A DNA stretch of 64,000 nt. It comes from Stenopsyche tienmushanensis (Eukaryota; Arthropoda; Insecta; Trichoptera; Stenopsychidae). The stretch is taken from positions 1,302,001-1,366,000 of the forward strand of contig WACJ01000008.1 of assembly GCA_008973525.1 (NCBI GenBank), given 5' to 3'. This document shows positions 57,050-64,000 of the stretch, piece after piece; within the stretch, counting starts at the first letter, position 1; every line of letters begins with the position of its first letter. The notes beneath the pieces are model-generated. The model did no database searches and was not told the DNA's origin. It worked only from the letters and a program-made list of their open reading frames with translations. The position numbers were made by a program, and so were the translations under genes.

Positions 57050-57345
57050 ATGAACAATAAATAGATTGACTAGTTTCTTGTATATTTTTTACTGTAAGGG
57101 GATAAAGAGTTTCTTCCACTTCGTCTTCGTTTTTTTAATTTAAAGTGTGTGAAGATACTGCACTTGAAAAATTATTTAAACAGTCAAAATTGGAAAACTT
57201 TTCCCAAACTTCAGATACAGTTAATGAGTCATTCTCTAGTTTCTTAATATGATACTTTTTAAAAGTGGAAATAATACCCTGATCTAGTGACTGAATTAAA
57301 CATGTCGTCTTGAGTGGATTTGGATGTTCTAAATGTGGATGACTT
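57050..57345 (-). pseudogene. Tigger transposase C-terminal relic, copy 1
   Basis: The minus strand reads CLIQSLDQGIISTFKKYHIK (about 57300-57245), KLENDSLTVSEVWEKFSNFD and CLNNFSSAVSSHTLN (to about 57130). Tigger proteins have the same sequence of blocks: SL.QPMDQGII.TFK.YY, a T..DFWK.F.I.DCIDNI segment, and STLN.CW. The DDE core lies upstream in the protein and is absent or unreadable. A second, independent copy of the last segment lies at 57563-57720 on the same strand. Confidence 0.72.
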
Positions 57346-57562
57346 CTATATTTTTTTTATGCGCATTAAGTGTTAAAAAAGTAGTTTCAAGAAAAACGCA
57401 TTTAAATATTTAATTCTGGCAATACCGGCTTAGTTGCCGCTTTACTAAAATAACTATAACTCCGTAAGTAATTAGAATTTTGGAAATTTCTTTGGAGAAT
57501 ACATTTTTAAAAGTCTACGCATTGAAAAAATGTAAAGAAACAAAATCGATTTTATTTTAATT

Positions 57563-57762
57563 CTAGGCTAAAATACCCCCTTTTAAAGAGTGCGGTCGTA
57601 ATTCAGCAATAGCAGATGCAACATGATTTAAGCAGTCAAAAATTTTATATTTCATCCAAATTTCGGTTAGTGTTGATGATTTATTTTCTATTTTATCAAA
57701 AAAAAAAAAACTGCTTAAAAAAACCGCATAACTTTGAAATCGCACAAAAAGAGGTTTGTGTG
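57563..57762 (-). pseudogene. Tigger element end with transposase C-terminal relic, copy 2
   Basis: The terminus, read inward from 57762, is CACACAAACCTCTTTTTGTG with GATTTCAAAGTTATGCGG behind it, and TA at 57763-57764 outside. The coding relic follows at once: SSTLTEIWMKYKIFDCLNHV and ASAIAELRPHSLKGG, parallel to the corresponding part of copy 1 and to the DCIDNI...STLNGCWK region of Tigger proteins. Everything that should lie between terminus and C-terminus is deleted. The listed frame starts inside the terminus and is not a natural start. Confidence 0.66.
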
Positions 57763-57764
57763 TA

Positions 57765-59954
57765 ATATGATTAGGAAGTTAATAATAATTAGTAGAATAT
57801 AATATCATTCTTACTTTTATTCTATGATTTTTTTCTCACACCATTTCAAATTGACATTTTTCGTTTACATTTAGTTTTTCAATCGGTACTGAAAAGGAAA
57901 TGAAAATCGCTTTTTATATCGTGATTTCTTGTTATCTGACATACAGTTAAATTATCAGCCCTTAATGACTTTATTGATCGCCTCAGTACAGTCAGATCTC
58001 GTTTAGCGTTTCCTCGATTAAAGCTGATTTTATATAACGTGGTCTGCTCGAAGCCTGAAAAAAATCAAATACTTAACTTCCAACCGCTGATTTTTGCGAA
58101 CTTGCCAATTGATCAGGTTTTTCAACGTTATATTTCCACTTTTTCGCATTATGATCAATATTTTTAAAATATTACTATCTTGCAGTATTTATTTTTAATA
58201 CAATGACGTCACATCATAAAACGGAATGCATATTAATATGCATTGGAATATATTTAAACGAATTGTGTGTTTTTCATTTAAAAATAACAGTTTGACAGAC
58301 ATTTTTATGTATTCTTTGATATATTTTTAAACAATATTATTCCAATAAATACTATATATTGATGCAAATTATATTCAATAAGTTATTCTAATGAAATGTA
58401 CATAATTTCAAACAATCCTAAAATATTGAAATCTTTATTTATGGAAACGTACCCAAATCCAAAATAGTTCGCTAAATAATTTCATAGCATAATGAAGGAG
58501 AAACTGTTAATATAACATGGCATTATTGCAATATTAAATGCACTTGCGATTTATAAAATATTCGTATCGTTTGTGATGTACATCTATATTTTCAATTTAT
58601 TCAATTGCACTTGCCTCCCACAAGCTCCCTCATGTCACTTTATTTTTCCCGTCTATCCCTCGCACCATCCACTGCTCCCTGTTCGTGTACATCCAGGGAG
58701 TGTCATGTGAAAAGAGACTTTTAATCCCTGTTATGAACACGTTTAGAATTCAATTAAAAAGTAAATTTAATTAAATTTTACATTACTTGTTTCGTATCTG
58801 TATTTGAGGTTTTTTTTTATTTTTAAGCGTTCTCACAGAAGCATAGACAATGCTGAGAACGTTTGCAATAAAAGCAGAAAATATGCATATCCTCAAACTA
58901 AATCATTCAGTATTATACTTAGTATCAAATTCATTTATATAATAATGGAAGCTAACAAAGTTCACAATAAAAAAGTAAAGAAAAGTTTTCCTTAAATTCA
59001 TATATGTTTAAAAGCAACATTTTATAGAAAGCTCTTCAAAACTTATGTTATAAATTGTAGTAAAACATAAATTTTTGAATCAAATTATGTTTTTTCAATG
59101 GCAAACCTTATTAATACATTATTAAATTAATGTATCCTTTTCCATGATATTGTATCGAGCCCTTAACTTATTACGTCATACCGGAGACCTTAAATACTGT
59201 TGACTTACCATATCTTACATAATAATGTGTACAAGGAAATTCATTGATTATTTAATAGATTGTATGTTTAGGAAGTCGTGGTTTTCCGACATAAAAATTA
59301 TAACACACACTGTAATATTATGCACCCTTATTCTACCTAGTTTAGATATTATTTATCTGGGCAGTGGGAAGTAGTTGATCTGTGACTAAATAAGAATAGA
59401 TACATTTTTCAGGCTTGATTTTCAATATACAATCTGTTCTAATGGATAATAATCTGCACTTATTTACGACTCGATAAGGATATATCTGAATTATTTTAAA
59501 AAGCCCCATTTGGCCGCAGTTTCTTAATGTGGCCTGATAACAGACTCAAGTCCAAAGTGCTTTTACGTAATTTGAGTCATTAAGATCGTAATTTGAATAT
59601 GAAACACTTGATTTTCAGAATTAATGTCTTCGTCGGGGTCTTCATATAAAACGACAATGTTTTTGTTATTCAAATTACGTCGAACGATGCTACCAATTTC
59701 GAGCAATTGTTCCGGAATATTTTTCAGCCTCCTGAAAAAAACCGCCTGAAGATAAATGTATTTTGAATAATTTTTAGATCAGAATTCGAACGACCTACTT
59801 GACGTTCTCGAGACGCACTTTACAATGACGCAAATGCCGCTCCATACTATTTTAAGATATATTTTGTATTTTATTTGAAGCTGTGAGTCACAATTTTGTG
59901 TTTATTAATTGAAATATCAAAAAATGTATTATGTAATATATATGGCTTGAAAAA
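57765..59954. other. No gene seen
   Basis: AT-rich sequence. The frame 58804-58995 (+) has no domain. A pyrimidine-rich stretch at 58610-58690 stands out but carries no recognisable function. Confidence 0.45.
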
Positions 59955-59995
59955 ATCATCATCTTCTTCGAGGTCCACTGTAGAACAAATACCTG
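59955..59995 (-). repeat. Possible RTE-like LINE 3' tail
   Basis: TCATCATCTTCTTCGAGGTC followed by CACTGTAGAACAAA resembles the TCATCAT microsatellite and GTCCACTACAGAACTATGGG seen at 12774-12830. It is short and may be coincidental. Confidence 0.35.
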
Positions 59996-60017
59996 CCGAA
60001 TTTTATTTGATTAACAA

Positions 60018-60130
60018 ACAATCAAACCTCTTTTTATGCGATTTCGAAGTTATGCGATTTTTTTATTTCATAAAGAATGCGTATCGAAATATTTTGGAAA
60101 AATAGAAAATATTAATAAATAGAAATTAAT
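60018..60130 (+). repeat. Tigger-type terminal fragment
   Basis: CAATCAAACCTCTTTTTATG, then CGATTTCGAAGTTATGCGAT follows the left end of the MITE at 49250. No second terminus was found. Confidence 0.65.
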
Positions 60131-60379
60131 AATCAAATCCGTCTGCAATTGCAGACGTGTCCACGAACGCGTTAAATGCGTTTTTCTGAAACCGCTTTTT
60201 TTAGCACGATTGACATAATATCTCAAGTTCTAATTTACTAATTTACTTCAAATTGAGCAAGTTTTGATCTTTTCTATATAACTCTCTAAGGTATAGAAAA
60301 CGAAAATTTACACATAAAAATGAGGACATTAACACATCGTATACTATTTATTTCGAAGAAAAGAGTGTTTTTGAGTCAT

Positions 60380-60735
60380 ACCAAAAATAGATAAATATAA
60401 CACTAAAAAATTCAAATACAATTTTGAAAATATTCCCCAATTTTCCTATAACACCATCAATGTGACTGATAAAACCCCTTTCTGCTGAGACACGGACTAA
60501 AACTCGCAAAATTTCCGATTTCCCGACAAATTATTTATTTCCGTCGATGCAGATGAATACTTATATACTATAATACTTTGATGTGATTCGTAATTATATT
60601 ACGGAGGAATACAAAAATTCTGAACCCCGTATATATTATAGTTCATATCAATATTCCCATTATTAGAGTCGAGGTGTAGTAAATACATCACCGGTAGGGA
60701 AAAGTGAATATAACAATTTGAATCTGTATATGTTT
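60380..60735 (-). mobile_element. hAT-1 family, internal fragment
   Basis: Inverted relative to the copy at 33334, it contains ACCATCAATGTGACTGATAA, CTGCTGAGACACGGACTAAA, TTACGGAGGAATACAAAAAT and GTAGTAAATACATCACCGGT in the expected reverse order. Both TIRs and the hATC coding part are absent. Confidence 0.78.
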
Positions 60736-61600
60736 ACAAAAATATATTTTTACTAAAATTTTACTTTAAAATCATTCATAAAAGTATTTCATGATTTTAA
60801 AAAATCTTTTAAGCGATTATTGCGATAAATTTCTTCTCAAAATCATCAAATTCTGTTGATAATAGAAATTAATCTACAATATATCTGGATATTAATTCGC
60901 GTGAAATTGCGCGTATATAAATGACTTAAACACTGTATAAGCCGGCATGCATCTTGCAAGCGTGCATACGGGACTTGTGAGAAGCAGTCCGATATTTGCT
61001 CAATTCCAAAACATTACGGTGGTTGTTTGATCAAGTATTTATACGACGCCTGCGCCCCAAAATCGATAAACGCGGACATTTTAAATAATGAGAAATAATC
61101 GCCATATTAAAAGCGAATTTGGCTAAGATGCCCATTCACGTCTCTGCACTGATCTGTTGCTTTGTTCCCGGCCTTATTTATTTACAAAGAGACTGGGAAT
61201 AGCGGAAACTAATGTCATTTTGTCCTTATGGCGAGTAAAAGAACTGACCTGGAAAAACGTACGTCGAATTGTGCTCGCATAAATTATTCATGCACGTCTA
61301 ATAATGTCGCAAAGTGAACATTACTAATGTACATAGTCAAGCTTGCTACGATAAAGAGTAAATTTATTTTCGGACCGTCCGAAAATTGATGAATATACAG
61401 CAGAAGCAACGGAGAAGGATGGAATTCGCCGCTTTATCATAAATATATATATGATCCTCACAGTTATTTTTTATTGATTGTATGAATAGGACGTGATATT
61501 GTCGCGTTTTGCAGCTGAATTCTCATTTTTCCCGTTGGTTTCATGCGAAATAACATTGTCATTTGAAATTATTTTTGAGATATGCATACGTGATCTTTAA
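60736..61600. other. No gene; enhancer-like island
   Basis: No reading frame is recognisable. From about 60890 to 61560 the sequence is complex (AAGCCGGCATGCATCTTGCA, CTCGCATAAATTATTCATGC, GTCTCTGCACTGATCTGTTG), unlike the repeat-rich neighbours. It may be conserved regulatory DNA. Confidence 0.4.
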
Positions 61601-63290
61601 GAAGCAAAAGCCGTGGAGGTGGACAGTATCCCGGCGGATTTCTGGAAACGTGGAGGGTATCATTACATAGGGGGTTGTATGAACTCGTTCAGTCTATTTG
61701 GCAGACCAAAATTATGTTCTATAAGTGGAATACAGATTTAATATGCTTAATACATAAAAACGAGAATACTTTCCTATGTTTCAACTAATTCTTATCAGAC
61801 GACTGTCGCCAACTGTAAAGTAACTTTTCAGGGAGTGCCAATGCGATGTAAGCATCGATCTGAAATGTTATAGTTCAAAACGATTTTTTTACGGTTCGAA
61901 ATATCGGATAAGGTATAATACCCTATACATATAGTTTAATTTTAAAAATATCTCTTGTTTATACCCTATCCAACACAATGCTACATGTCATTCAATAAGT
62001 TGTTGTTGTGTAAAAATTGAAGAGTTACCAGTTGTCCAGGGTCGAGGACTAAGAAAATACTTTTTATGTTGACCAGACCTGACACCAATGGATTTCTCCT
62101 GATTGAAGCTTTGTTAAGATCCAGAATCGAAGAAAATACGGAACCGGAAAAACTTTCAGACCAACAATATGGATTCAGAAGTGGCAGATCGACCAATGAT
62201 GCAATTCAGTCCGTCGTAGAGTTGATTAAAAACGCTTAGAATGGATCAGTGAAGCGAAGTAAAAAGGCAGTCTTGGTCACCTTAGATGTGAATAATGCTT
62301 TCAACACCGTCCGCTGGACCAAAATACTTAAAGCCATGGAGGAAAAAAGCGTTCCAAGGTATATCTTGTGATTAATGAGCGACTATTTCGATAACCGAAT
62401 ATTAGTGCTCCCGAATATAAATTATGCGAACCGAGATAGGCCAGAATGCAAAATGCACATGGGGGTCCCTCAGGGCTCAGTTCTTGAGCCAACTCTATGG
62501 AATATGATGTACGATGACCTTTTAAGAACTTCCCGAGGGTACAAAACTAGTCGCCTTTACCGACGACGTGGGTGTTCTGATAAAAGCCAAAACTACAGAA
62601 GAGCTGGGTATCACCGCATAATAGCTATCCAGAGGCATTGTGTTAGCTACTCCATAAGTATCAGGTACCTCGGCGTACACATCGATGACAAACTGACCTT
62701 AAGAAAACACGTTGATGTGGTAGCGCAAAAGGCAACAATGGTGGCAAATTATTTGGCTGGATTAATGCCAAACATTGGCGGATCGAGATCGAGCCGAAGA
62801 AAGCTACTTAACGAGATGACCAACTCCATCTTGCTCTACGGTGCACCAGTCTGGGCAGAAATGACACAGAAAGGCGGAAACATAAACTGCTAGGAACGCA
62901 AAGATTAAGCGCAATTCGAATAATATCAGCCTATAGAACAATCTCACTGAACGCAGTACAAGTTCCCATTGGCATCCTCGCCATGGAAAGGAAGCGCAGA
63001 TATAAGAAAAATACAGGAAAAGAAGAAGCCCGGGAATAATCAATCAAACAATGGCAGAAACGCTGGGACACCGGAACCAAGGGAAGGTGGACATATCAAT
63101 TGATCCCAGTGATACAAAAATGGAGCTCGCCTAAACACGGAGATCTCACCTATCACCTGACTGGGTGCTTCGGTGCTTACCTATTTAAAATTGGCAAGGA
63201 GGACTCGACAAAGTGTCACCACTGCGGCGAGGATCGCGATGACGCAGAACACACCGTCTTCAAAAGCATGGACAAATTTCGCTAATGAAG
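61601..63290 (+). pseudogene. R1-clade LINE reverse transcriptase (ORF2) pseudogene
   Basis: The plus strand carries, in order, VEVDSIPADFWKRGG; EKLSDQQYGFRSGRSTNDAI (about 62140-62205); VLVTLDVNNAFNTVRWTKIL, with an RT aspartate in TLDV; CKMHMGVPQGSVLEPTLWNM (about 62440-62505); then, one frame away from the listed 62375-62893 frame, LVAFTDDVGVLIKAKTTEEL, the catalytic box with F-T-D-D in place of F-A-D-D. The C-terminal part has YLGVHIDDKL, LMPNIGGSRSSRRKLL, ILLYGAPVWAEM and a zinc knuckle beginning CHHCGEDRDDAEH. R1-type LINEs use this enzyme for target-primed reverse transcription. The endonuclease and ORF1 are missing, and stops and deletions abound. Confidence 0.9.
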
Positions 63291-63500
63291 TCATGCGGAA
63301 GAAAGAAAACGGGGAAAGAACTAGAAGAGTGAACACCAGTTCGTAGAAAAATAAACCCACCCCGTTGAAGCAATGCGAAAGCGGATTCCAAGGGGGTCGG
63401 TGGAGAAAAAAGGGTAGGGGTTTTAGTGGGTAAGAATCCCACACTACCATGATTTTGAATCGTGGTGTCTTGCTGAAGTCTTGGTCTTGTCTTGATGTTA
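63291..63500 (+). other. 3' untranslated region of the R1-clade LINE
   Basis: Directly behind the coding relic lies GC-richer sequence with GGGGTTTTAGTGGGTAAGAA and TCCCACACTACC. R1-clade elements often have a 3' UTR with GGG(T/A)TTAGTGGGTA. Its right limit is not clear, and no poly-A or target repeat marks it. The two minus-strand frames across it (63181-63543, 63260-63442) are antisense shadows. Confidence 0.5.
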
Positions 63501-63555
63501 TTATGGACCGCAAGTATATTAGGAAAAAATCACATTCAAACATTGATATGGCTAG

Positions 63556-63885
63556 TTGTGGTTGTGTGTGGTTTACGGAGTGAAACAGGACATATGGCCG
63601 TTCACAATGGGATGCACCTCAAAAAGTTTGAACGATAAGCTTCAAAAAAAAATTCTGGCCTGGTATGTATGGCGAAGGATCGATTTTAAGTTTCGTCCGT
63701 GCCTGTTTTTCTCTTTATGCAGACCATTCGATGCCATCGTATAGAGTTCCTCGAGCCATCTTAAATGCAGGTCCGAATAGCAGTAGACCCATCGGAAGAT
63801 CTAGTTTACGCAAGGATGAACAAGTTAACAAGGACGATGAACGTCTGAGCTGGATGGAGGAAGTTCAGGACAGACATAAATAGTA
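63556..63885 (+). pseudogene. Second LINE, C-terminal fragment
   Basis: The plus strand reads KLQKKILAWYVWRRIDFKFR near 63640-63690 and SSRPIGRSSLRKDEQVNKDD, ERLSWMEEVQDRHK near 63778-63881. The order (an E...WRR.L helix, then GR...GRP..RW.D.V..D and W...AQDR) corresponds to the C-terminal end of RTE/CR1-like LINE proteins and does not continue the R1-type relic. A frameshift lies between the two blocks. Nothing of the RT core is present. The final 115 bases of the window hold nothing recognisable. Confidence 0.5.
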
Positions 63886-64000
63886 GAATTCTTTGTCGAT
63901 GGCGGGGACTCCTTATAACTAAAGCCACAAATGTATAAATGTATCTATATTTTATTATTTACATTCAATTCAATTTAATTCCATATATTTCTACATTCGA

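Noticed and set aside
62804..63043. 79-codon minus frame
   Set aside because: It is antisense to the R1-type coding relic.
63181..63543. 120-codon minus frame and the 60-codon frame at 63260-63442
   Set aside because: They are antisense to the R1-type LINE C-terminus and 3' region, and nothing in their translation is recognisable.
1..64000. Bacterial or endosymbiont origin
   Set aside because: There are no long frames, no operons and no Shine-Dalgarno-led genes, while the transposons and tRNA are of animal type.

Overview
The window looks like AT-rich nuclear DNA from an arthropod, most likely an insect; I cannot name the species. The evidence is one canonical eukaryotic tRNA gene, no operons or bacterial-style genes, and a transposon mix typical of insects: piggyBac ends on TTAA, mariner, pogo/Tigger, several hAT families, an R1-clade LINE and RTE-like LINE tails. 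I recognise no intact protein-coding host gene. Nearly every open frame over 60 codons is a transposase or reverse transcriptase relic, an antisense shadow of one, or a chance frame in AT-rich DNA.

Layout. 0-1.2 kb: tRNA-Cys(GCA) with a pol III terminator, then a piggyBac end. 3.3-4.4 kb: a Helitron-like repeat next to a minus-strand Tigger pseudogene. 6.2-7.4 kb: a deleted hAT-1 copy and a small hAT MITE. 8.5-16.3 kb: the densest nest, with two mariner pseudogenes, an inverted repeat pair, an RTE-like LINE end, a complete non-autonomous hAT-1 with an exact 8-bp target duplication, and a GC-rich poly-A retroposon tail. 19.2-19.9 kb: a composite insertion between 14-bp direct repeats, carrying a LINE RT fragment. 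22.0 kb: a probable Mutator/Phantom-type relic. 25.6-27.5 kb: a near full-length but decayed hAT of the ZBED5/GTF2IRD2 type with an exact 8-bp duplication. 28.6-30.1 kb: Helitron-like repeat, pogo derivative and piggyBac pseudogene in a row. 33.3-34.7 kb: a hAT-1 copy with a readable dimerisation domain, a mariner end and a piggyBac end. 39.3 and 60.4 kb: more hAT-1 pieces. 43.2 kb: a complete piggyBac MITE. 49.3-60.1 kb: a Tigger MITE, a palindromic piggyBac MITE, piggyBac fragments and a cluster of Tigger remains. 61.6-63.9 kb: an R1-clade LINE pseudogene followed by a second LINE tail.

Between these lie long stretches without recognisable genes. Several (near 5.8, 18.5, 27.8, 36, 37.8, 44.3, 47.2, 54.5 and 61.2 kb) read as higher-complexity non-coding sequence and could hold enhancers of a gene outside the window. 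That is inference and needs cross-species alignment.

The elements form families, and copies help interpret one another. The piggyBac MITE at 43.2 kb shares two separated blocks with the transposase-bearing relic at 53.1-53.6 kb. The five hAT-1 pieces share the same TIR or internal sequence. I saw no host system built from cooperating genes.
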